Of a stretch of DNA of 64,000 nt, positions 40,621 to 53,570 are shown piece after piece (positions within the stretch are counted from its first letter, which is position 1; each line of letters starts with the position of its first letter). The notes beneath the pieces were generated by a model. It was not told where the DNA came from, searched no databases, and saw only the letters and a program-made list of their open reading frames with translations. Source of the stretch: Auanema rhodensis. Taxonomy: Eukaryota; Nematoda; Chromadorea; Rhabditida; Rhabditidae. Position numbers and translations under genes: made by a program. The stretch spans positions 17,298,001 to 17,362,000 of the forward strand of contig OZ059897.1 in the NCBI GenBank assembly GCA_964057225.1, written 5' to 3'.

Positions 40621-43600
40621 AAATTAAAGTTCACGTAAATTTCAAAGTCATGGTTACCATGCACCAATATCAATGAAAATTTGGTTTTAGACTAATATGG
40701 ATATGGGGAATCTAATTTTGAAAACCGCATCTCTTTATCTTTCACGGGAAGCGAGTTTCATACCAAGTGCACATCACGTGTACATTTAATTAGCATAAAT
40801 TGAAGTTCACGTGAATTTCAAAGTCATGGTTACCATGCACCAATATGAATAAGAATTTGTTTTTAGACTAATATGAACATGGTGAATCTAATTTTGAAAA
40901 CCGCATCTCTTTATCTTTCACGGGGAGCGAGTTTCATACCAAGTGCACATCACGTGTACATTTAATTAGCATAAATTAAAGTTCACGTAAATTTCAAAGT
41001 CATGGTTACCATGCACCAATATCAATGAAAATTTGGTTTTAGACTAATATGGATATGGGGAATCTAATTTTGAAAACCGCATCTCTTTATCTTTCACGGG
41101 AAGCGAGTTTCATACCAAGTGCACATCACGTGTACATTTAATTAGCATAAATTGAAGTTCACGTGAATTTCAAAGTCATGGTTACCATGCACCAATATGA
41201 ATAAGAATTTGTTTTTAGACTAATATGAACATGGTGAATCTAATTTTGAAAACCGCATCTCTTTATCTTTCACGGGGAGCGAGTTTCATACCAAGTGCAC
41301 ATCACGTGTACATTTAATTAGCATAAATTAAAGTTCACGTAAATTTCAAAGTCATGGTTACCATGCACCAATATCAATAAAATATTGTTTTTAGACTAAT
41401 ATGGACTTGGGGAATCTAATTTTGAAAACCGCATCTCTTTATCTTTCACGGGAAGCGAGTTTCATACCAAGTGCACATCACGTGTACATTTAATTAGCAT
41501 AAATTGAAGTTCACGTGAATTTCAAAGTCATGGTTACCATGCACTAATATCAATGAAAATTTGGTTTTAAACTAATATGGATATGGGGAATCTAATTTTG
41601 AAAACCGCATCTCTTTATCTTTCACGTGAAGCGAGTTACATACCAAGTGCACATCACGTGTACATTTAATTAGCATAAATTGAAGTTCACGTGAATTTCA
41701 AAGTCATGGTTACCATGCACCAATATCAGTAAAAATTTGTTTTTAGACTAATGTGGACATGGGGAATCTAATTTTGAAAACCGCATCTCTTTATCTTTCA
41801 CGGGAAGCGAGATACATACCGAGTGCACATCGCGTGTACATTTAATTAGCATAAATTAAAGTTCACGTAAATTTCAAAGTCATGGTTGCCATGCACCAAT
41901 ATCAGTAAAAATTTGGTTTTAGACTAATATGGATATGGGGAATCTAATTTTGAAAACCGCATCTCTTTATCTTTCACGGGAAGCGAGTTTCATACCAAGT
42001 GCACATCACGTGTACATTTAATTAGCATAAATTAAAGTTCACGTAAATTTCAAAGTCATGGTTACCATTCACCAATATCAATAAAATATTGTTTTTAGAC
42101 TAATATGGACTTGGGGAATCTAATTTTGAAAACCGCATCTCTTTATCTTTCACGTGAAGCGAGTTACATACCAAGTGCACATCACGTGTACATTTAATTA
42201 GCATAAATTGAAGTTCACGTAAATATCAAAGTCATGGTTACCATGCACCAATATCAATAAAAATTTGTTTTTAGACTAATATGGACATGGGGAATCTAAT
42301 TTTGAAAACCGCATCTCTTTATCTTTCACGGGAAGCGAGTTTCATACCAAGTGCACATCGCGTGTACATTTAATTAGCATAAATTAAAGTTCACGTAAAT
42401 TTCAAAGTCATGGTTACCATGCACCAATATGAATAAGAATTTGTTTTTAGACTAATATGAACATGGTGAATCTAATTTTGAAAACCGCATCTCTTTATCT
42501 TTCACGGGGAGCGAGTTTCATACCAAGTGCACATCACGTGTACATTTAATTAGCATAAATTGAAGTTCACGTGAATTTCAAAGTCATGGTTACCATGCAC
42601 CAATATGAATAAGAATTTGTTTTTAGACTAATGTGGACATGGGGAATCTAATTTTGAAAACCGCATCTCTTTATCTTTCACGGGAAGCGAGTTTCATACC
42701 AAGTGCACATCACGTGTACATTTAATTAGCATAAATTGAAGTTCACGTAAATTTAAAATCATGGTTACCATGCACCAATATCAATAAAAATTTGTTTTTA
42801 GACTAATATGAACATGGTGAATCTAATTTTGAAAATCGCATCTCTTTATCTTTCACGGGGAGCGAGTTTCATACCAAGTGCACATCACGTGTACATTTAA
42901 TTAGCATAAATTAAAGTTCACGTAAATTTCAAAGTCATGGTTACCATGCACCAATATCAATGAAAATTTGGTTTTAGACTAATATGGATATGGGGAATCT
43001 AATTTTGAAAACCGCATCTCTTTATCTTTCACGGGAAGCGAGTTTCATACCAAGTGCACATCACGTGTACATTTAATTAGCATAAATTAAAGTTCACGTA
43101 AATTTCAAAGTCATGGTTACCATGCACCAATATCAATAAAATATTGTTTTTAGACTAATATGGACTTGGGGAATCTAATTTTGAAAACCGCATCTCTTTA
43201 TCTTTCACGGGAAGCGAGTTTCATACCAAGTGCACATCACGTGTACATTTAATTAGCATAAATTGAAGTTCACGTGAATTTCAAAGTCATGGTTACCATG
43301 CACTAATATCAATGAAAATTTGGTTTTAAACTAATATGGATATGGGGAATCTAATTTTGAAAACCGCATCTCTTTATCTTTCACGTGAAGCGAGTTACAT
43401 ACCAAGTGCACATCACGTGTACATTTAATTAGCATAAATTGAAGTTCACGTGAATTTCAAAGTCATGGTTACCATGCACCAATATCAGTAAAAATTTGTT
43501 TTTAGACTAATGTGGACATGGGGAATCTAATTTTGAAAACCGCATCTCTTTATCTTTCACGGGAAGCGAGATACATACCGAGTGCACATCGCGTGTACAT

Positions 43601-44340
43601 TTAATTAGCATAAATTAAAGTTCACGTAAATTTCAAAGTCATGGTTGCCATGCACCAATATCAGTAAAAATTTGGTTTTAGACTAATATGGATATGGGGA
43701 ATCTAATTTTGAAAACCGCATCTCTTTATCTTTCACGGGAAGCGAGTTTCATACCAAGTGCACATCACGTGTACATTTAATTAGCATAAATTAAAGTTCA
43801 CGTAAATTTCAAAGTCATGGTTACCATTCACCAATATCAATAAAATATTGTTTTTAGACTAATATGGACTTGGGGAATCTAATTTTGAAAACCGCATCTC
43901 TTTATCTTTCACGTGAAGCGAGTTACATACCAAGTGCACATCACGTGTACATTTAATTAGCATAAATTGAAGTTCACGTAAATATCAAAGTCATGGTTAC
44001 CATGCACCAATATCAATAAAAATTTGTTTTTAGACTAATATGGACATGGGGAATCTAATTTTGAAAACCGCATCTCTTTATCTTTCACGGGAAGCGAGTT
44101 TCATACCAAGTGCACATCGCGTGTACATTTAATTAGCATAAATTAAAGTTCACGTAAATTTCAAAGTCATAGTTACCATGCATCAATATCAATGAAAATT
44201 TGGTTTTAAACTAATATGGATATGGGGAATCTAATTTTGAAAACCGCATCTCTTTATCTTTCACGTGAAGCGAGTTACATACCAAGTGCACATCACGTGT
44301 ACATTTAATTAGCATAAATTGAAGTTCACGTGAATTTCAA
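40620..44340 (+). repeat. X-Y dimers, then a 10-monomer duplication (1,759 bp offset)
   Basis: X-Y dimers fill to about 41,290. The block 41,290-42,400 recurs at 43,049-44,165, with ccattcacc at 42068 and 43827 giving 1,759 bp. Copy 1 is followed by gaataag/gaacatggtg monomers. Copy 2 is followed by a catagttacc-catcaat-ggttttaaac monomer. Both correspond to the cassette at 32.3-33.8 kb. Confidence 0.87.
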
Positions 44341-46799
44341 AGTCATGGTTACCATGCACCAATATGAATAAGAATTTGTTTTTAGACTAATGTGGACATG
44401 GGGAATCTAATTTTGAAAACCGCATCTCTTTATCTTTCACGGGAAGCGAGTTTCATACCAAGTGCACATCACGTGTACATTTAATTAGCATAAATTGAAG
44501 TTCACGTAAATTTAAAATCATGGTTACCATGCACCAATATCAATGAAAATTTGTTTTTAGACTGATATGGACTTGAGGAATCTAATTTTGAAAACCGCAT
44601 CTCTTTATCTTTCACGGGAAGCGAGTTTCATACAAGTGCACATCACGTGTACATTTAATTAGCATAAATTAAAGTTCACGTAAATTTCGAAGTCATGGTT
44701 ACCATGCACTAATATCAATGAAAATTTGGTTTTAGACTAATATGGATATGGGGAATCAAATTTTGAAAACCGCATCTTTTCATCTTTCACGGGAAGCGAG
44801 TTTCATACAAGTGCACATCACGTGTACATTTAATTAGCATAAATTGAAGTTCACGTAAATTTCAAAGTCATGGTTACCATGCACCAATATGAATAAGAAT
44901 TTGTTTTTAGACTAATATGGACATGGGGAATCTAATTTTGAAAACCGCATCTCTTTATCTTTCACGAGAAGCGAGTTACATACCGAGTGCACATCACGTG
45001 TACATTTAATTAGCATAAATTAAAGTTCACGTAAATTTCAAAGTCATGGTTACCATGCACCAATATCAATGAAAATTTGTTTTTAGACTAATATGGACAT
45101 GGGGAATCTAATTTTAAAAACCGCATCTCTTTATCTTTCACGGGAAGCGAGTTTCATACCAAGTGCACATCACGTGTACATTTAATTAGCATAAATTAAA
45201 GTTCACGTAAATTTCAAAATCATGGTTGCCATGCACCAATATCAATAAAAATTTGTTTTCAGACTAATATGGACATGGGGAATCTAATTTTGAAAACCGC
45301 ATCTCTTCATCTTTCACGGGAAGCGAGTTACATACCAAGTACACATCACGTGTACATTTAATTAGCATAAATTAAAGTTCACGTAAATTTCAAAGTCATG
45401 GTTACCATGCACCAATATCAATAAAAAATTGTTTTTAGACTAAGATGGACATGGGGAATCTAATTTTGAAAACCGCATCTCTTTATCTTTCACGGGAAGC
45501 GAGTTACATACCAAGGGCACATCACGTGTACATTTAATTAGCATAAATTGAAGTTCACGTAAATTTCAAAGTCATGGTTACCATGCACCAATATCAATAA
45601 AAATTTGTTTTTAGACTAATATAGACATGGGGAATCTAATTTTGAAAATCGCATCTCTTTTTCTTTCACGGGAAGCGAGTTTCATACAAGTGCACATCAC
45701 GTGTACATTTAATTAGCATAAATTGAAGTTCACGTGAATTTCAAAGTCATGGTTACCATGCACCAATATGAATAAGAATTTGTTTTTAGACTAATGTGGA
45801 CATGGGGAATCTAATTTTGAAAACCGCATCTCTTTATCTTTCACAGGAAGCGAGATACATACCGAGTGCACATCGCGTGTACATTTAATTAGCATAAATT
45901 AAAGTTCACGTAAATTTCAAAGTCATGGTTGCCATGCACCAATATCAATAAAAATTTGGTTTTAGACTAATATGGATATGGGGAATCTAATTTTGAAAAC
46001 CGCATCTCTTTATCTTTCACGGGAAGCGAGTTTCATACCAAGTGCACATCACGTGTACATTTAATTAGCATAAATTAAAGTTCACGTAAATTTCAAAGTC
46101 ATGGTTACCATGCACCAATATCAATAAAAATTTGTTTTTAGACTAATATGGATATGGGGAATCTAATTTTGAAAACCGCATCTCTTTATCTTTCACGGGA
46201 AGCGAGTTTCATACAAGTGCACATCACTTGTACATTTAATTAGCATAAATTGAAGTTCACGTAAATTTCAAAGTCATGGTTACCATGCACCAATATGAAT
46301 AAGAATTTGTTTTTAGACTAATATGGACATGGGGAATCTAATTTTGAAAACCGCATCTCTTTATCTTTCACGGGAAGCGAGTTACATACCGAGTGCACAT
46401 CACGTGTACATTTAATTAGCATAAATTAAAGTTCACGTAAATTTCAAAGTCATGGTTACCATGCACCAATATCAATGAAAATTTGTTTTTAGACTAATAT
46501 GGACATGGGGAATCCAATTCTGAAAACCGCATCTCTTTATCTTTCACGGGAAGCGAGTTTCATACCAAGTGCACATCACGTGTACATTTAATTAGCATAA
46601 ATTGAAGTTCACGTGAATTTCAAAGTCATGGTTACCATGCACCAATATGAATAAGAATTTGTTTTTAGACTAATGTGGACATGGGGAATCTAATTTTGAA
46701 AACCGCATCTCTTTATCTTTCACAGGAAGCGAGATACATACCGAGTGCACATCGCGTGTACATTTAATTAGCATAAATTAAAGTTCACGTAAATTTCAA
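44340..46799 (+). repeat. 14-monomer duplication, copy 1 (2,459 bp offset)
   Basis: The short block 44,340-44,912 matches 46,799-47,371. Markers are actgatatggacttgagg (44,560/47,019) and taaatttcga (44,681/47,140). Between them lies the cassette b-c-d-e-f at 45,170-46,020 with the private runs ctctttttctttc (T run from 45,658) and cacaggaag (45,842), both also found near 51 kb. Confidence 0.86.
44830..46555 (+). repeat. 30-monomer-offset duplication, copy 1 (5,272 bp)
   Basis: Matches 50,102-51,827. Shared rare markers are the five-T run (45,658/50,930), cacaggaag (45,842/51,114), acatcacttg (46,221/51,493) and aatccaattctg (46,511/51,783). A handful of point differences separate the first monomers, for example attttaaaaacc near 45,110 against attttgaaaacc near 50,385. 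Confidence 0.88.
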
Positions 46800-49700
46800 A
46801 GTCATGGTTACCATGCACCAATATGAATAAGAATTTGTTTTTAGACTAATGTGGACATGGGGAATCTAATTTTGAAAACCGCATCTCTTTATCTTTCACG
46901 GGAAGCGAGTTTCATACCAAGTGCACATCACGTGTACATTTAATTAGCATAAATTGAAGTTCACGTAAATTTAAAATCATGGTTACCATGCACCAATATC
47001 AATGAAAATTTGTTTTTAGACTGATATGGACTTGAGGAATCTAATTTTGAAAACCGCATCTCTTTATCTTTCACGGGAAGCGAGTTTCATACAAGTGCAC
47101 ATCACGTGTACATTTAATTAGCATAAATTAAAGTTCACGTAAATTTCGAAGTCATGGTTACCATGCACTAATATCAATGAAAATTTGGTTTTAGACTAAT
47201 ATGGATATGGGGAATCAAATTTTGAAAACCGCATCTTTTCATCTTTCACGGGAAGCGAGTTTCATACAAGTGCACATCACGTGTACATTTAATTAGCATA
47301 AATTGAAGTTCACGTAAATTTCAAAGTCATGGTTACCATGCACCAATATGAATAAGAATTTGTTTTTAGACTAATGTGGACATGGGGAATCTAATTTTGA
47401 AAACCGCATCTCTTTATCTTTCACAGGAAGCGAGATACATACCGAGTGCACATCGCGTGTACATTTAATTAGCATAAATTAAAGTTCACGTAAATTTCAA
47501 AGTCATGGTTGCCATGCACCAATATCAATAAAAATTTGGTTTTAGACTAATATGGATATGGGGAATCTAATTTTGAAAACCGCATCTCTTTATCTTTCAC
47601 GGGAAGCGAGTTTCATACCAAGTGCACATCACGTGTACATTTAATTAGCATAAATTAAAGTTCACGTAAATTTCAAAGTCATGGTTACCATGCACCAATA
47701 TCAATAAAAATTTGTTTTTAGACTAATATGGATATGGGGAATCTAATTTTGAAAACCGCATCTCTTTATCTTTCACGGGAAGCGAGTTTCATACAAGTGC
47801 ACATCACTTGTACATTTAATTAGCATAAATTGAAGTTCACGTAAATTTCAAAGTCATGGTTACCATGCACCAATATGAATAAGAATTTGTTTTTAGACTA
47901 ATATGGACATGGGGAATCTAATTTTGAAAACCGCATCTCTTTATCTTTCACGGGAAGCGAGTTACATACCGAGTGCACATCACGTGTACATTTAATTAGC
48001 ATAAATTAAAGTTCACGTAAATTTCAAAGTCATGGTTACCATGCACCAATATCAATGAAAATTTGTTTTTAGACTAATATGGACATGGGGAATCCAATTC
48101 TGAAAACCGCATCTCTTTATCTTTCACGGGAAGCGAGTTTCATACCAAGTGCACATCACGTGTACATTTAATTAGCATAAATTAAAGTTCACGTAAATTT
48201 CAAAATCATGGTTGCCATGCACCAATATCAATAAAAATTTGTTTTTAGACTAATATGAACATGGTGAATCTAATTTTGAAAACCGCATCTCTTTATCTTT
48301 CACGGGGAGCGAGTTTCATACCAAGTGCACATCACGTGTACATTTAATTAGCATAAATTAAAGTTCACGTAAATTTCAAAGTCATGGTTACCATGCACCA
48401 ATATCAATAAAATATTGTTTTTAGACTAATATGGACATGGGGAATCTAATTTTGAAAACCGCATCTCTTTATCTTTCACGGGAAGCGAGTTACATACCAA
48501 GGGCACATCACGTGTACATTTAATTAGCATAAATTGAAGTTCACGTAAATTTCAAAGTCATGGTTACCATGCACCAATATGAATAAGAATTTGTTTTTAG
48601 ACTAATATGGACATGGGGAATCTAATTTTGAAAACCGCATCTCTTTATCTTTCACGGGAAGCGAGTTACATACCGAGTGCACATCACGTGTACATTTAAT
48701 TAGCATAAATTAAAGTTCACGTAAATTTCAAAGTCATGGTTGCCATGCACCAATATCAATAAAAATTTGGTTTTAGACTAATATGGATATGGGGAATCTA
48801 ATTTTGAAAACCGCATCTCTTTATCTTTCACGGGAAGCGAGTTTCATACCAAGTGCACATCACGTGTACATTTAATTAGCATAAATTAAAGTTCACGTAA
48901 ATTTCAAAGTCATGGTTACCATGCACCAATATCAATAAAAATTTGTTTTTAGACTAATATGGATATGGGGAATCTAATTTTGAAAACCGCATCTCTTTAT
49001 CTTTCACGGGAAGCGAGTTTCATACAAGTGCACATCACTTGTACATTTAATTAGCATAAATTAAAGTTCACGTAAATTTCAAAATCATGGTTGCCATGCA
49101 CCAATATCAATAAAAATTTGTTTTCAGACTAATATGGACATGGGGAATCTAATTTTGAAAACCGCATCTCTTCATCTTTCACGGGAAGCGAGTTTCATAC
49201 CAAGTGCACATCACGTGTACATTTAATTAGCATAAATTAAAGTTCACGTAAATTTCAAAGTCATGGTTACCATGCACCAATATCAATAAAAATTTGTTTT
49301 TAGACTAATATGGATATGGGGAATCTAATTTTGAAAACCGCATCTCTTTATCTTTCACGGGAAGCGAGTTTCATACAAGTGCACATCACTTGTACATTTA
49401 ATTAGCATAAATTGAAGTTCACGTAAATTTCAAAGTCATGGTTACCATGCACCAATATGAATAAGAATTTGTTTTTAGACTAATATGGACATGGGGAATC
49501 TAATTTTGAAAACCGCATCTCTTTATCTTTCACGGGAAGCGAGTTACATACCGAGTGCACATCACGTGTACATTTAATTAGCATAAATTAAAGTTCACGT
49601 AAATTTCAAAGTCATGGTTACCATGCACCAATATCAATGAAAATTTGTTTTTAGACTAATATGGACATGGGGAATCCAATTCTGAAAACCGCATCTCTTT

Positions 49701-50102
49701 ATCTTTCACGGGAAGCGAGTTTCATACCAAGTGCACATCACGTGTACATTTAATTAGCATAAATTAAAGTTCACGTAAATTTCAAAATCATGGTTGCCAT
49801 GCACCAATATCAATAAAAATTTGTTTTTAGACTAATATGAACATGGTGAATCTAATTTTGAAAACCGCATCTCTTTATCTTTCACGGGGAGCGAGTTTCA
49901 TACCAAGTGCACATCACGTGTACATTTAATTAGCATAAATTAAAGTTCACGTAAATTTCAAAGTCATGGTTACCATGCACCAATATCAATAAAATATTGT
50001 TTTTAGACTAATATGGACATGGGGAATCTAATTTTGAAAACCGCATCTCTTTATCTTTCACGGGAAGCGAGTTACATACCAAGGGCACATCACGTGTACA
50101 TT
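46799..50102 (+). repeat. 9-monomer HOR region (offsets 1,580-1,582 bp)
   Basis: aatccaattctg recurs at 46,511, 48,091 and 49,673, and acatcacttg at 46,221, 47,801 and 49,383. The offsets are about 1,581 bp, or nine monomers. The order is f-like, gatatgg/gttttt, cacttg-gaataag, aatgaaa-aatccaattctg, aaaatc-ttgcc-gaacatggtg, ataaaatattg, gggcac-gaataag, and so on. An extra acatcacttg at 49,032 sits in a hybrid monomer that joins that start to a b-type body. Confidence 0.82.
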
Positions 50103-53100
50103 TAATTAGCATAAATTGAAGTTCACGTAAATTTCAAAGTCATGGTTACCATGCACCAATATGAATAAGAATTTGTTTTTAGACTAATATGGACATGGGG
50201 AATCTAATTTTGAAAACCGCATCTCTTTATCTTTCACGGGAAGCGAGTTACATACCGAGTGCACATCACGTGTACATTTAATTAGCATAAATTAAAGTTC
50301 ACGTAAATTTCAAAGTCATGGTTACCATGCACCAATATCAATGAAAATTTGTTTTTAGACTAATATGGATATGGGGAATCTAATTTTGAAAACCGCATCT
50401 CTTTATCTTTCACGGGAAGCGAGTTTCATACCAAGTGCACATCACGTGTACATTTAATTAGCATAAATTAAAGTTCACGTAAATTTCAAAATCATGGTTG
50501 CCATGCACCAATATCAATAAAAATTTGTTTTCAGACTAATATGGACATGGGGAATCTAATTTTGAAAACCGCATCTCTTCATCTTTCACGGGAAGCGAGT
50601 TACATACCAAGTACACATCACGTGTACATTTAATTAGCATAAATTAAAGTTCACGTAAATTTCAAAGTCATGGTTACCATGCACCAATATCAATAAAAAA
50701 TTGTTTTTAGACTAAGATGGACATGGGGAATCTAATTTTGAAAACCGCATCTCTTTATCTTTCACGGGAAGCGAGTTACATACCAAGGGCACATCACGTG
50801 TACATTTAATTAGCATAAATTGAAGTTCACGTAAATTTCAAAGTCATGGTTACCATGCACCAATATCAATAAAAATTTGTTTTTAGACTAATATAGACAT
50901 GGGGAATCTAATTTTGAAAATCGCATCTCTTTTTCTTTCACGGGAAGCGAGTTTCATACAAGTGCACATCACGTGTACATTTAATTAGCATAAATTGAAG
51001 TTCACGTGAATTTCAAAGTCATGGTTACCATGCACCAATATGAATAAGAATTTGTTTTTAGACTAATGTGGACATGGGGAATCTAATTTTGAAAACCGCA
51101 TCTCTTTATCTTTCACAGGAAGCGAGATACATACCGAGTGCACATCGCGTGTACATTTAATTAGCATAAATTAAAGTTCACGTAAATTTCAAAGTCATGG
51201 TTGCCATGCACCAATATCAATAAAAATTTGGTTTTAGACTAATATGGATATGGGGAATCTAATTTTGAAAACCGCATCTCTTTATCTTTCACGGGAAGCG
51301 AGTTTCATACCAAGTGCACATCACGTGTACATTTAATTAGCATAAATTAAAGTTCACGTAAATTTCAAAGTCATGGTTACCATGCACCAATATCAATAAA
51401 AATTTGTTTTTAGACTAATATGGATATGGGGAATCTAATTTTGAAAACCGCATCTCTTTATCTTTCACGGGAAGCGAGTTTCATACAAGTGCACATCACT
51501 TGTACATTTAATTAGCATAAATTGAAGTTCACGTAAATTTCAAAGTCATGGTTACCATGCACCAATATGAATAAGAATTTGTTTTTAGACTAATATGGAC
51601 ATGGGGAATCTAATTTTGAAAACCGCATCTCTTTATCTTTCACGGGAAGCGAGTTACATACCGAGTGCACATCACGTGTACATTTAATTAGCATAAATTA
51701 AAGTTCACGTAAATTTCAAAGTCATGGTTACCATGCACCAATATCAATGAAAATTTGTTTTTAGACTAATATGGACATGGGGAATCCAATTCTGAAAACC
51801 GCATCTCTTTATCTTTCACGGGAAGCGAGTTACATACCGAGTGCACATCACGTGTACATTTAATTAGCATAAATTAAAGTTCACGTAAATTTCAAAGTCA
51901 TGGTTACCATGCACCAATATGAATAAGAATTTGTTTTTAGACTAATATGGACATGGGGAATCTAATTTTGAAAACCGCATCTCTTTATCTTTCACGGGAA
52001 GCGAGTTTCATACAAGTGCACATCACGTGTACATTTAATTAGCATAAATTGAAGTTCACGTAAATTTCAAAGTCATGGTTACCATGCACCAATATGAATA
52101 AGAATTTGTTTTTAGACTAATATGGACATGGGGAATCTAATTTTAAAAACCGCATCTCTTTATCTTTCACGGGAAGCGAGTTACATACCGAGTGCACATC
52201 ACGTGTACATTTAATTAGCATAAATTAAAGTTCACGTAAATTTCAAAGTCATGGTTACCATGCATCAATATCAATAAAATATTGTTTTTAGACTAATATG
52301 GACTTGGGGAATCTAATTTTGAAAACCGCATCTCTTTATCTTTCACGGGAAGCGAGTTTCATACCAAGTGCACATCACGTGTACATTTAATTAGCATAAA
52401 TTAAAGTTCACGTAAATTTCAAAATCATGGTTGCCATGCACCAATATCAATAAAAATTTGTTTTCAGACTAATATGGACATGGGGAATCTAATTTTGAAA
52501 ACCGTATCTCTTCATCTTTCACGGGAAGCGAGTTACATACCAAGAACACATCACGTGTACATTTAATTAGCATAAATTAAAGTTCACGTAAATTTCAAAG
52601 TCATGGTTACCATGCACCAATATCAATAAAAAATTGTTTTTAGACTAAGATGGACATGGGGAATCTAATTTTGAAAACCGCATCTCTTTATCTTTCACGG
52701 GAAGCGAGTTACATACCAAGGGCACATCACGTGTACATTTAATTAGCATAAATTGAAGTTCACGTAAATTTCAAAGTCATGGTTACCATGCACCAATATC
52801 AATAAAAATTTGTTTTTAGACTAATATAGACATGGGGAATCTAATTTTGAAAATCGCATCTCTTTATCTTTCACGGGAAGCGAGTTTCATACAAGTGCAC
52901 ATCACGTGTACATTTAATTAGCATAAATTGAAGTTCACGTGAATTTCAAAGTCATGGTTACCATGCACCAATATGAATAAGAATTTGTTTTTAGACTAAT
53001 GTGGACATGGGGAATCTAATTTTGAAAACCGCATCTCTTTATCTTTCACGGGAAGCGAGATACATACCGAGTGCACATCGCGTGTACATTTAATTAGCAT

Positions 53101-53570
53101 AAATTAAAGTTCACGTAAATTTCAAAGTCATGGTTGCCATGCACCAATATCAATAAAAATTTGGTTTTAGACTAATATGGATATGGGGAATCTAATTTTG
53201 AAAACCGCATCTCTTTATCTTTCACGGGAAGCGAGATACATACCGAGTGCACATCGCGTGTACATTTAATTAGCATAAATTAAAGTTCACGTAAATTTCA
53301 AAGTCATGGTTACCATGCACTAATATCAATGAAAATTTGATTTTAGACTAATATGGATATGGGGAATCTAATTTTGAAAACCGCATCTCTTTATCTTTCA
53401 CGTGAAGCGAGTTACATACCAAGTGCACATCACGTGTACATTTAATTAGCATAAATTAAAGTTCACGTAAATATCAAAGTCATGGTTACCATGCACCAAT
53501 ATCAATAAAAATTTGTTTTTAGACTAATATGGATATGGGGAATCTAATTTTGAAAACCGCATTTTTTCAT
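50102..53570 (+). repeat. Second 5.3-kb-offset copy and last complete a-b-c-d-e-f cassette
   Basis: The part 50,102-51,827 repeats 44,830-46,555. It is followed by two class e-like monomers (gaataag, gacatgg) and then a full cassette a-b-c-d-e-f from about 52,197 to 53,230. Its private changes are accgtatc (52,501-52,508) and aagaacac (52,542-52,549). The last monomers before 53,570 are mixed, ending with cgcattttttcatc. No gene is present. Confidence 0.85.
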
